From positions 1 through 5,450 of the forward strand of contig JAKACF010000204.1 of NCBI GenBank assembly GCA_021821585.1: a DNA stretch of 5,450 nucleotides, read 5' to 3'. Shown here piece by piece: positions 1 to 5,338 of this stretch. The position numbers were made by a program, and so were the translations under genes. Position 1 is the first letter of the stretch. Every line of letters begins with the position of its first letter. A model generated the notes under the pieces. The model did not search any database. It had not been told where the DNA came from and was given only the letters and a program-made list of their open reading frames with translations. This DNA comes from Actinomycetes bacterium (GTDB taxonomy: Bacteria; Actinomycetota; Acidimicrobiia; Acidimicrobiales; Bog-793).

Positions 1-320
1 AGCTGAGCGAACCGACCGCCGGGAGCTCGCACGACGGCGTCGTGGCGGCGGCGACCGTGGCGAATCGCGGCGGGCGGGCCGGGCGCGCCGTCCTCCAGGC
101 CTACCTCCGCCCGCTCGAGCGGGCGGACGGCGAGCCGTCCCTCGAGTACGCCGGGTCGCGCGGTGTCGACCTCGGACCGGGGAAGCGCGTCCGGGTGGAG
201 GTGACCGTGGCGGGGAGCCGGCTCGGGCGCTGCCGGCCGGGCGCCTACGACGTGCTGGTCGGCTGGAGCGCCGATCCGGCCCGGCTCAAGGTGGCGGGGA
301 CGGTCACGATCGCGGGGTGA
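1..320 (+). CDS. GH3-type glycoside hydrolase, C-terminal fibronectin III-like domain (5' partial)
   Basis: The reading frame is open from the left edge (first full codon at position 3) to TGA at 318-320, so this is the last ~105 residues of a longer protein. The visible part reads like the fibronectin type III-like domain that closes many family 3 beta-glucosidases and related exo-glycosidases: a VANRGGRAG turn, then AVLQAYLRP, a mid-domain EYAGSRGVDLGPGKRVRVEV strand pair, and a final GAYDVLVGWSADP strand close to the stop. GH3 enzymes cleave terminal beta-linked sugars from oligosaccharides or glycosides. The catalytic barrel and the nucleophile Asp lie outside the window, so activity cannot be judged. 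A GTG at 42 is in frame but would cut the domain and is not the real start. The last 17 bases overlap the 3' end of the opposite-strand gene. Family assignment is from remembered sequence pattern and fairly confident; substrate is unknown. Confidence 0.72.
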   Translation, partial: LSEPTAGSSHDGVVAAATVANRGGRAGRAVLQAYLRPLERADGEPSLEYAGSRGVDLGPGKRVRVEVTVAGSRLGRCRPGAYDVLVGWSADPARLKVAGTVTIAG

Positions 321-747
321 GGTCGAGGTCGCGGGGCGGCTCGGCAGGCACCTTCCAGACGAGGAAGGCCTTGTCGTACTCCTCGTGGTAGCGGTTCGTC
401 GCCGACACGACGGCGTCGAAGGCCGCCTCGAACTCCTCCCACCGCTCGGACTCGACGACGGCCCGCAGAAAGGCGAGCTCGCCAGCGACGAACTGCTCGA
501 CCGACTCGGTGTACTTCGGCCGCACCACGACGGAGGCCTTCAGGATCTTCGTCGCCTCGGACAGCTCGTAGCGGGCGAGCGGGCGGTTGCGAGCCTTGCC
601 GGCGTGGTAGCACTTCCACATCCGGTCGGCGATCTCGACCATCAGCCGGGCCATGCCCGGCTGGATGGCCGCCAGCTGGTCGAGGGTGATCCGGGCCTTG
701 CCGTTGTCGACGACGTGGGTGTGGTCCGATGCGGGCTCGGGTGCCAT
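304..747 (-). CDS. Conserved small helical protein of unknown function (147 aa)
   Basis: ATG at 747-745, TGA at 306-304. The 147-residue product has no signal peptide or membrane segment and is probably all-helical and cytosolic. Notable parts are an Asp/Gln/Pro-Gly segment (LDQLAAIQPGMARLM, ~22-36), an aromatic helix containing MWKCYHAGKARN (~43-54), and a C-terminal signature of Tyr-His-Glu-Glu-Tyr-Asp-Lys (120-126), then FLVWKVP and a closing DLDLTPR. It resembles, from memory, a family of bacterial hypothetical proteins of about this length with the same YHE-YDK-WK-P ending; I know no assigned function. The conserved His, Tyr and Trp positions could bind a ligand or metal, but that is conjecture. 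It starts 28 bp after the transporter stop on the same strand, so it is probably the second gene of that operon. No good Shine-Dalgarno site precedes the ATG. Its 3' end overlaps the convergent GH3-type gene by 17 bp. Confidence 0.85.
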   Translation of the reverse strand: MAPEPASDHTHVVDNGKARITLDQLAAIQPGMARLMVEIADRMWKCYHAGKARNRPLARYELSEATKILKASVVVRPKYTESVEQFVAGELAFLRAVVESERWEEFEAAFDAVVSATNRYHEEYDKAFLVWKVPAEPPRDLDLTPRS

Positions 748-775
748 AGCGGCAGGCTAGTGAGCGGCCCCCGTA

Positions 776-2017
776 TCAGCCACATCCGAGCACCGGTGCG
801 AGCGCGATGAGGACGAGGAGCCCGGCGGCGGCTGCCGGCAGCGCCACCCGCACGCCCATGCGGAGGTACTGCAGCGCCGTCACGCGCACCCCGAAGCGCC
901 TCATCGAGTCGAGCCAGAGCAGGCTGGCGAGCGAGCCCGTGACGAGGAGGGAGGGCCCGGCGTTCACCCCCCACAGGACGGGCCAGAGAGCGCAGCTGGC
1001 GTGGCCGCCCGACGAGGAGACGAATGGCAGGGCGACGAGCAGTGCCGGGAGGTTGTTGACGACGTTCGCCCCGGCTGCGCTGACGGCAGCCTGCCTCAGG
1101 GCGGCGACGGGACCGGTCCCGCCGAGGATGCCGCCGAGGTGCAGGCCTGCGGCGGCGGCGGCGGCCAGGACCGCCAGCCCCGCTGCCACGAGCGCCGTGT
1201 CCCATGGGATCGTCCGGAGGGGGAGGTACCTCGTCAGCAGGACGAGCACGAGGTCGGCCGCGAGGGCGACCTCCCACTCGGCGATGCCGGCCGACGGGCC
1301 GAGGACGAAGCCGGCGAGCACGAGGGCGACGACCAGGCTGCCGACCGTGAGCACCCGGCGGTCGCGGGCCGGGGGGTCGACCGGGGCGGGGCGGCCGGCG
1401 GCGGCACGAGGGGAGGACGTGCGCCGTCCCGGCGCGGCGAGCCCCCCGGCGGCCCGGTAGCAGAGGTACCCGACACCACAGGCGACTGCCGAGGGCAGGG
1501 CGAGGTGCTCGAGCACGGCGAGCGGGCCGACGCCGAACCGGGCGGCCACGATGAGGTTCGTCAGGTTCGAGACAGGAAGGAAGGAGGAGGCGAGCAGGGC
1601 GAGGAGCACCGGCTGGACGCCGAGGAGAAAGCGGGAGCGCCCCTGCTGGTCCGCCACCCGCAGGTAGAGCGGGGTGAGCAGCACCACCCCGGCGTCGAGG
1701 TTGAGCACCGCCACCGTCCCGGTCCCGAGCGCCCACAGGCCCGGGACGAGGAGGCGGCCGCCGTCGAAGAGGGCCGCCAGCTGCTCGAAGTAGCCGTAGC
1801 GGTCGAGCAGGACGGCGAGCGGGATGGCGGCGAGCAGGAACGCGAGCGGGGCGGCGAGCGGCCGCAGGGCGCTCCCAGCCTCCCCGAGCGAGACGAGGCC
1901 GGCGGCCAGTGCGATGGCCGAGCACGCCGCCGGTGCCACGAACGCCGGCAGCCTCAGGGGACGGACGACCGCCCCCGCCACGGCGGCGAGCAGGAGCACC
2001 ACCCGGATGGCGGTCAC
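776..2017 (-). CDS. ArsB/SLC13-superfamily inner-membrane transporter (ion/anion efflux or antiport)
   Basis: The product is 413 aa from a GTG at 2017-2015 to TGA at 778-776, close to the ~430 aa usual for ArsB. It is highly hydrophobic with roughly ten to twelve membrane segments in two halves, split by a Pro/Arg-rich loop at ~193-221 that is probably cytoplasmic. Paired signatures of the ArsB/NhaD-like superfamily are visible: NLDAG followed by LLTP (106-116) and PVSNLTN (148-154) in the first half, GANVVNNLPALL (316-327) and WGVNAGPSLLVTGSLASLLW (349-368) in the second. ArsB exports arsenite or antimonite by antiport; relatives move Na+, dicarboxylates or other anions. No arsR, arsC or arsA gene is near, so arsenite as substrate is not supported by context. 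The frame stays open upstream of the GTG, but there the peptide turns into Arg/Pro/Gly-rich nonsense, so the start was placed just before the first membrane helix. The start overlaps the stop of a doubtful upstream ORF as GTGA. Confidence 0.83.
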   Translation of the reverse strand: MTAIRVVLLLAAVAGAVVRPLRLPAFVAPAACSAIALAAGLVSLGEAGSALRPLAAPLAFLLAAIPLAVLLDRYGYFEQLAALFDGGRLLVPGLWALGTGTVAVLNLDAGVVLLTPLYLRVADQQGRSRFLLGVQPVLLALLASSFLPVSNLTNLIVAARFGVGPLAVLEHLALPSAVACGVGYLCYRAAGGLAAPGRRTSSPRAAAGRPAPVDPPARDRRVLTVGSLVVALVLAGFVLGPSAGIAEWEVALAADLVLVLLTRYLPLRTIPWDTALVAAGLAVLAAAAAAGLHLGGILGGTGPVAALRQAAVSAAGANVVNNLPALLVALPFVSSSGGHASCALWPVLWGVNAGPSLLVTGSLASLLWLDSMRRFGVRVTALQYLRMGVRVALPAAAAGLLVLIALAPVLGCG

Positions 2018-2352
2018 GCGAGAGGTGGCCCGGGCTGCCCGCGATGGGTCGCACCGCCCCCGGGGAAGCGGGAGCCGGGCGACTCGTCGGCGCCGACCGC
2101 CTGCTCGCCGCCCCCGGGGACGTGCCGCTCGGCACGTCGCGCCGTGGCCGGGGTGGCGGCGCGAAGCCCCCCGCGGCGGTGCTCCTGGCGGACGTGCACG
2201 CCGGGCGCCCGGATCCCACTCACGCCGGCGAGGCCCGAGAGGGTCTCGACGTGCCGACGGGAGCCGGGCGGCCCGCCGGGTCCCGTGCCGGGGCCACGAC
2301 GGACGAGCGCCGCCGGCTCGGCGTCGGCTGGCCCGGCCCGGCGGATCGGCAT
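2014..2352 (-). CDS. Doubtful small ORF upstream of the transporter (112 aa)
   Basis: An ATG at 2352-2350 opens 112 codons ending in TGA at 2016-2014, which overlaps the transporter GTG by four bases (GTGA), a common coupling arrangement. The N-terminus (MPIRRAGPADAEPAALVRR) looks like the first strand and helix of a GNAT acetyltransferase, but what follows is Pro/Gly/Arg/His-rich, with no recognisable acetyl-CoA loop. By my hand count, A/T is commonest in the middle codon position of this register (about 28%, against 12-13% in the other two). That supports a coding register but does not decide the strand, and the bias is weaker than in the flanking genes. No Shine-Dalgarno site is visible. 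It may be a decayed acetyltransferase, a leader ORF, or chance in GC-rich DNA. The gap otherwise has no gene. Confidence 0.22.
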   Translation of the reverse strand: MPIRRAGPADAEPAALVRRGPGTGPGGPPGSRRHVETLSGLAGVSGIRAPGVHVRQEHRRGGLRAATPATARRAERHVPGGGEQAVGADESPGSRFPGGGATHRGQPGPPLA

Positions 2353-2370
2353 GCCGGAAGACTAGGAGGC

Positions 2371-2412
2371 GGCGCCCGTCCGGGCCCCATCCTGACCGCG
2401 GGGTCGGACGCC
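2371..2412 (-). terminator. Stem-loop directly after the sulfatase stop
   Basis: Bases adjoining the sulfatase stop (2415-2413) can fold into an interrupted hairpin: GTCCG (2378-2382) with CGGAC (2405-2409), inner CCCC (2385-2388) with GGGG (2400-2403), an 11-nt loop, and an outer GGC/GCC pair with a four-base bulge. There is no clear T-run after it on the minus strand, only a T/C-rich stretch. High-GC actinobacteria often use such tail-less hairpins, so a transcription stop between the sulfatase and the transporter is plausible. This is inferred from base pairing alone. Confidence 0.45.
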
Positions 2413-3960
2413 TCAGACCGGCGCCTCGAGCGGCCGCTTCGGCGCCCGGGCGACCCGACCCCGGGTGCGGAGCTCGGCGACGAGGTCGTCCCGCAGAGCC
2501 CGGTACGAGGAGTCGTCCCAGCGGTTGCGGCGCTGGAGCGGGTCCTCGGCGAGGTCGTACAGCTCGCCCTCGCTCCCGTCGTGGAGGGTGCCGGGCCCGT
2601 AGCTCGTGCACACGTAGCCGTCCCTCGTGATCGTCCGCAGGTGCATCTCCACCCCGAACAGCTCGCTGTCCCAGTCCGTCAGCACCTGTTCGAAGCGGCG
2701 GGCCCGGGCGTCGTCGTCGTCGAGGGGCAGGGCCGAGCCCTCCATGAAGCCGGGCACGCCGATGCCGGCGATCCCACAGAGGGTCGGCGCCAGATCGACG
2801 AGGCCGACCGGCGCCGTCACCACCGCCGGAGGGACCCGCCGCTCGGGGGCGGGGCGCCACACGAGCGGCACGCGCATGAGGGCGTCGACGTGGTACGGCC
2901 CCTTGAACAGAAGGCCGAAGTCCCCCTGCAGCTCGCCGTGGTCGGAGGTGAACAGGACGTCGGTCTGCTCGGACCATCCCCGCTCTGTGATCCGGGCGAG
3001 CACGCGGCCGAGGGCCTCGTCGATGAGCTCGCACTCGACGGCGTTGCGAGCGTTCACCTCGCGAACCTGGTCGGCCGTGAGCGTGGCCGGGACCCAGCGC
3101 GCCGGCGCCTCGTAGTTGGCGACGAGCGCCCCCTCGTACCAGAGCCGCCACTGGCGCGGCTTCCGGGCGAGGATCGCGTCCCGCTCCTCGGGACGCTCGG
3201 GATAACCGGGCGGGAGCGGGACGTCGCGCCAGTCCACCCGGCCCACCTCGGACTGGGGCGGGTCCCATGGGTGGTGGGGATCGGGGAAGCTCATCCAGCA
3301 GAACCAGTCCTCGTCGTCGGAGAGGCCGTCCAGGAACGAGACCGTCCGGTCGGCCACCCAGTCGGTGTGGTACCAGCCCCGCTCGACCGGGTTCACCTTC
3401 ACCTGGGGGGCTCCGGTGTCGCCGCCCCCCTCGCTGTTCACCTCCATCGACCCGTCGAGGACCGAGTAGAACATCGCAACCGCCTCGGGATGGGCGCGCT
3501 GCAACCAGCGGGCGTAGTGGAGCGGGCCGACGGCGCCGTGGGTGGCGAGCTCGAGGTGCTCGAAGCCCCGGTGGGCCCCGCCCGGTGGCTCGGTGAGGCC
3601 CCGCCGGCCGATGGCGTTCTCGACGAAGCGGAGGAACGGGTCGAGGAAGGGCTCGAAGTGCGCCTTGCCGACGAGGGCGGTGCGGTAGCCGGCGCCGCGG
3701 AGCACGTCGGCCACCGACGGGGCGCCGGCCGGCAGCGGCACCCCGTTCATGTAGACGCCGTGGGTGGCCGGGTACTGGCCCGTGAGGATCGTCGAGCGGG
3801 ACGGCATGCAGACGACGGACTGAGGCTGGGCGCGCTCGTAGCGGATGCCCGCCCGGGCGAGCCCGTCGACGACCGGGGTACGCGCGAGCTCCCCCCCGTT
3901 GCAGCCGAGGGTGTCGTAGCGCTGCTGGTCGGTCGTGACGAGAAGGATCCTCCGCGCCAT
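2413..3960 (-). CDS. Formylglycine-dependent (type I) sulfatase
   Basis: The product is 515 aa from ATG at 3960-3958 to TGA at 2415-2413, full length for the alkaline-phosphatase-fold arylsulfatase family. Type I sulfatases hydrolyse sulfate esters (sulfated sugars, aryl sulfates, choline sulfate and others). Active-site features in order are the metal-binding TTDQQRYDTLG segment (9-19, Asp11), the Cys51-Met-Pro-Ser-Arg55 signature in which Cys is oxidised to formylglycine, GKAHF with Lys99 and His101, DPHHPWDPP (227-235), and TSDHGELQG with metal ligands Asp340 and His341, followed by Lys353. All expected catalytic residues appear present. No signal peptide or lipobox is seen, so a cytosolic enzyme is likely. 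The cysteine form needs a formylglycine-generating enzyme or anSME, not encoded here. The start overlaps the preceding stop as TGATG, implying translational coupling to the SRPBCC gene. The frame is open further upstream, but the ATG sits exactly before the conserved ARRILLVTTDQQ start. Specific substrate is not assignable; some relatives hydrolyse phosphonate or phosphodiester substrates. Confidence 0.95.
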   Translation of the reverse strand: MARRILLVTTDQQRYDTLGCNGGELARTPVVDGLARAGIRYERAQPQSVVCMPSRSTILTGQYPATHGVYMNGVPLPAGAPSVADVLRGAGYRTALVGKAHFEPFLDPFLRFVENAIGRRGLTEPPGGAHRGFEHLELATHGAVGPLHYARWLQRAHPEAVAMFYSVLDGSMEVNSEGGGDTGAPQVKVNPVERGWYHTDWVADRTVSFLDGLSDDEDWFCWMSFPDPHHPWDPPQSEVGRVDWRDVPLPPGYPERPEERDAILARKPRQWRLWYEGALVANYEAPARWVPATLTADQVREVNARNAVECELIDEALGRVLARITERGWSEQTDVLFTSDHGELQGDFGLLFKGPYHVDALMRVPLVWRPAPERRVPPAVVTAPVGLVDLAPTLCGIAGIGVPGFMEGSALPLDDDDARARRFEQVLTDWDSELFGVEMHLRTITRDGYVCTSYGPGTLHDGSEGELYDLAEDPLQRRNRWDDSSYRALRDDLVAELRTRGRVARAPKRPLEAPV

Positions 3961-4361
3961 CACGCCCCCCCGTACCGGCGGCCGACGGCCTCGAGCCCGC
4001 TCGCCCCCGCCCCGGCGAGGACGAGGGCCATCATCGCCGGGGCGGCGTCGACGGAGTAGAGGGCGAGGCTCGCCCCCTCCCCGAGGTCGAGCACGTCGAG
4101 GGTGGCCAGGTGCTCGGCGACGAGACCCGACACGACCCGGTACTGGAGGCGGCGCTGGAGCGGGTCGAGCGTCACGATCTCCTCGAAGAGCTCCAGACCG
4201 TTCGCGATCGTGACCCGGCGACCGCCCTCTTCCAGCCTGCAGGACTCGACGCCGGGGAACCACTCGCCGAGACGCCCCGGGTCGCCGAGAAGGCCCCACA
4301 CCTCCCCGGCGGGAGCCGGGATCCGCACCTCGCGGCGGACGCTCGCCCGCCGCGGCGTCAC
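3960..4361 (-). CDS. SRPBCC/START-like (polyketide cyclase-type) domain protein
   Basis: The product is 133 aa from the chosen GTG at 4361-4359 to TGA at 3962-3960, matching a single SRPBCC domain of ~130-150 aa. The domain has the classic start strand plus helix (REVRIPAPAGEVWGLLGDPG), then RLGEWFPGVESCRLEEGG, a mid-domain strand set (RVTIANGLELFEEIVTLD, then LQYRVVSG), and a long C-terminal helix over the ligand cavity (AMMALVLAGAGASGLEAVGRR). Such proteins bind hydrophobic ligands or catalyse cyclase, hydratase or aromatase-like reactions; others are coenzyme Q-binding or stress proteins. Nothing here fixes the ligand. The frame remains open upstream to ATG at 4493 with another ATG at 4451, but those starts would overlap the divergent DinB gene or its ribosome binding site and add an unlikely Cys/Arg-rich leader. 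It is coupled to the sulfatase through TGATG, so the two products probably act on related chemistry. Confidence 0.82.
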   Translation of the reverse strand: MTPRRASVRREVRIPAPAGEVWGLLGDPGRLGEWFPGVESCRLEEGGRRVTIANGLELFEEIVTLDPLQRRLQYRVVSGLVAEHLATLDVLDLGEGASLALYSVDAAPAMMALVLAGAGASGLEAVGRRYGGA

Positions 4362-4449
4362 GGCGGACCACCGCCTTCGCGCCTGTGGCGGCAGGGAGCC
4401 ATCGCGGTAGCGTAGCCATTGTCCGCAGATTCGGCAGTGGGAGTGGCAC
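4362..4449. promoter_or_regulatory. Divergent intergenic region between SRPBCC-sulfatase operon and DinB-like gene
   Basis: These 88 bases separate two divergent translation starts and must hold both promoters if the GTG at 4361 is right. The stretch about 4405-4432 is less GC-rich than its surroundings and contains TAGCGT and TAGCCA (+ strand) and TACGCT (minus strand, 4413-4408) as possible -10 elements. None has a convincing -35 partner at 17 bp, so individual promoter boxes are not called. No clear operator palindrome was seen. Confidence 0.4.
4439..4443 (+). promoter_or_regulatory. Shine-Dalgarno site of the DinB-like gene
   Basis: GGGAG lies six bases before the ATG at 4450, an ideal ribosome-binding distance and the clearest such site in the window. 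It fixes the start of the DinB-like protein and argues against the divergent SRPBCC gene beginning further upstream than about 4361. Confidence 0.65.
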
Positions 4450-5013
4450 ATGGTGGACGTTCTCGGCTCGCTCAGCAGAAGGATCGCCGCCATGCACTCG
4501 CTCTACGTCGACGCCATGGCGACCATGACCCTCGAGCAGGTGAACCACGTGGAGCGCGACGGCGTGCTGCCGATCGCCTTCTCGCTGTTCCACCTGGTGC
4601 AGCTGGAGGACGGCTCGGTCACGATGCTCGGCGGTCCCCGCCTCGTCTACGACGACGAGTGGGCGGGGCGGATCAGGCCCGCCGTCGCCGACCACGGCAA
4701 GGAGCGCAGCGTCGAGGAGATGACCCGCCAGCGCATCGGCGACTACCAGGCCTTCGCCGCCTACACCCGGCACGTCTTCGCCAAGACCGAGGCCTGGCTG
4801 GCGGAGATCGACGAGGGCGTTCTCGACGAGATCGTCGTCGCCCGGCCCTTCCCCCCGCAGATCGCGTCGACCTTCAGCGCCAGGGTGGCGGGCGAGGCCG
4901 GCCTCAGCCGTCTGGAAGCCGTCGAGTGCTGGATCTACCAGCACGGCCTGCGCCACATGGGCGAGATCGAGCACGCCCGGGCGCTCGTCGGTCTCGGCGG
5001 CATGACGTCCTGA
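4450..5013 (+). CDS. DinB/YfiT-like four-helix metalloprotein
   Basis: The product is 187 aa from ATG at 4450 to TGA at 5011-5013, the usual size for the DinB/YfiT superfamily. The fold is a four-helix bundle with a three-histidine metal site. Candidates here are His48 in the second helix (FSLFHLVQLED) and His165 plus His169 in the last helix (YQHGLRHMGEIEHARAL), the typical H-x3-H spacing followed by Gly-Glu/Gln. Family members include thiol transferases that use mycothiol or bacillithiol, maleylpyruvate isomerase-type enzymes and DNA damage-induced proteins; many have unknown substrates. Mycothiol use would suit an actinobacterium but is inference. There is no signal peptide or membrane segment. 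It is transcribed divergently from the SRPBCC-sulfatase pair, sharing an 88-bp intergenic region, and may be monocistronic, since a stem-loop follows 10 bases after its stop. Internal Met codons exist, but the Shine-Dalgarno spacing supports the first. Confidence 0.85.
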   Translation: MVDVLGSLSRRIAAMHSLYVDAMATMTLEQVNHVERDGVLPIAFSLFHLVQLEDGSVTMLGGPRLVYDDEWAGRIRPAVADHGKERSVEEMTRQRIGDYQAFAAYTRHVFAKTEAWLAEIDEGVLDEIVVARPFPPQIASTFSARVAGEAGLSRLEAVECWIYQHGLRHMGEIEHARALVGLGGMTS

Positions 5014-5023
5014 GCGACGACGA

Positions 5024-5042
5024 CCGCCGTGATCCTCGGCGG
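5024..5042 (+). terminator. Stem-loop after the DinB-like gene
   Basis: A perfect six-base GC stem, CCGCCG (5024-5029) with CGGCGG (5037-5042), encloses a seven-base loop starting 10 bases after the DinB-like stop codon. No T-run follows, so it is at best a tail-less terminator of the kind common in high-GC actinobacteria. A second hairpin, TCACCGCC (5051-5058) with GGTGGTGA (5065-5072, one G-U pair), lies just beyond. Confidence 0.4.
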
Positions 5043-5068
5043 GACCGGGCTCACCGCCACGCCAGGTG

Positions 5069-5250
5069 GTGAGCGGGCCATCTGTGGACTTGTGACCCTA
5101 TGCGGTGAGGCGACGGTGCCGCATCATCGGTGACGAGGCGAACACCCCTGGCCTACCAGCTCGGTAAGCGGCAGGGAACTGAACGTGGTGTCCGGCAGGA
5201 TCGACGTCACCTGGTCCGGTAGGAGGCTGGTCAATACGTGCCCATGCCCG
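5069..5250 (+). mobile_element. Group II intron 5' fragment (domain I), probably truncated
   Basis: This stretch is lower in GC than its neighbours, has no open frame of note, and is rich in nested RNA stems. From 5069 it begins GTGAG, close to the group II 5' splice consensus GUGYG. ATGCGG (5100-5105) pairs with CCGCAT (5119-5124). CCCTG-CC-TACC (5146-5157) pairs with GGTA and GG-CAGGG (5163-5176) with one bulged G, a three-base bulge and a five-base loop. The next bases, GGGAACTGAAC (5174-5184), and then GTCACCTGGTCCGGTAGG (5206-5222 region), follow the same order as the domain I segments I remember from Ll.LtrB (GGGAACAGAGC, then GUUACCU and CGGGUAC). No reverse transcriptase/maturase, domain V or 3' splice site follows before the next gene, so it is a remnant or a heavily shortened copy. 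The 3' limit is uncertain. It could alternatively be another structured RNA. Confidence 0.6.
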
Positions 5251-5338
5251 CCAGGGTGCTCGCCCCGCGTCGGGCCGGACGTCGGAGCCCGACCCCGGAG
5301 GGGGACGCCGTCCCGGTGCCGCGTCGCCCGCCGGCGGC
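5251..5338. other. Unassigned spacer with small hairpins
   Basis: No convincing coding frame was seen in this GC-rich spacer between the intron-like RNA and the minus-strand gene. It can form GGGAC (5302-5306) with GTCCC (5310-5314) around a three-base loop, and contains the palindrome CCGCCGGCGG (5328-5337) right beside the stop of the minus-strand gene. Either could help end transcription from the right, but both are short and expected by chance at this GC content. Confidence 0.3.

Noticed and set aside
2018..3268. Large upstream extension of the transporter frame (about 417 extra residues)
   Set aside because: The extension is Arg/Pro/Gly-rich nonsense lying over the sulfatase in another frame. 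The transporter's membrane segments begin right after the GTG at 2017.
1909..4059. A 716-codon open frame on the + strand across the sulfatase and transporter start
   Set aside because: It is the exact antisense of the sulfatase in aligned codon register, where G/C-rich third positions remove stops. The peptide is low-complexity Gly/Arg/Val/Ala-rich with no domain, while the opposite strand encodes a complete sulfatase.
4362..4493. Longer SRPBCC N-terminus from ATG 4493 or 4451, with a C-x3-C-x2-C cluster (MCHSHCRICG)
   Set aside because: The Cys-rich look is tempting as a metal site, but the bases include the Shine-Dalgarno site and start of the DinB-like gene, and the SRPBCC domain begins only after the GTG at 4361.
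3961..4974. Upstream extension of the sulfatase frame through the SRPBCC gene and antisense to the DinB-like gene
   Set aside because: The sulfatase family starts at the ATG at 3960, and the extension covers two better-supported genes in other frames.
5285..5318. Possible group II intron domain V near GAGCCCGACCCCGG
   Set aside because: It begins like domain V (GAGC) but lacks the matching 3' half, the GNRA-capped stem and the catalytic bulge spacing.
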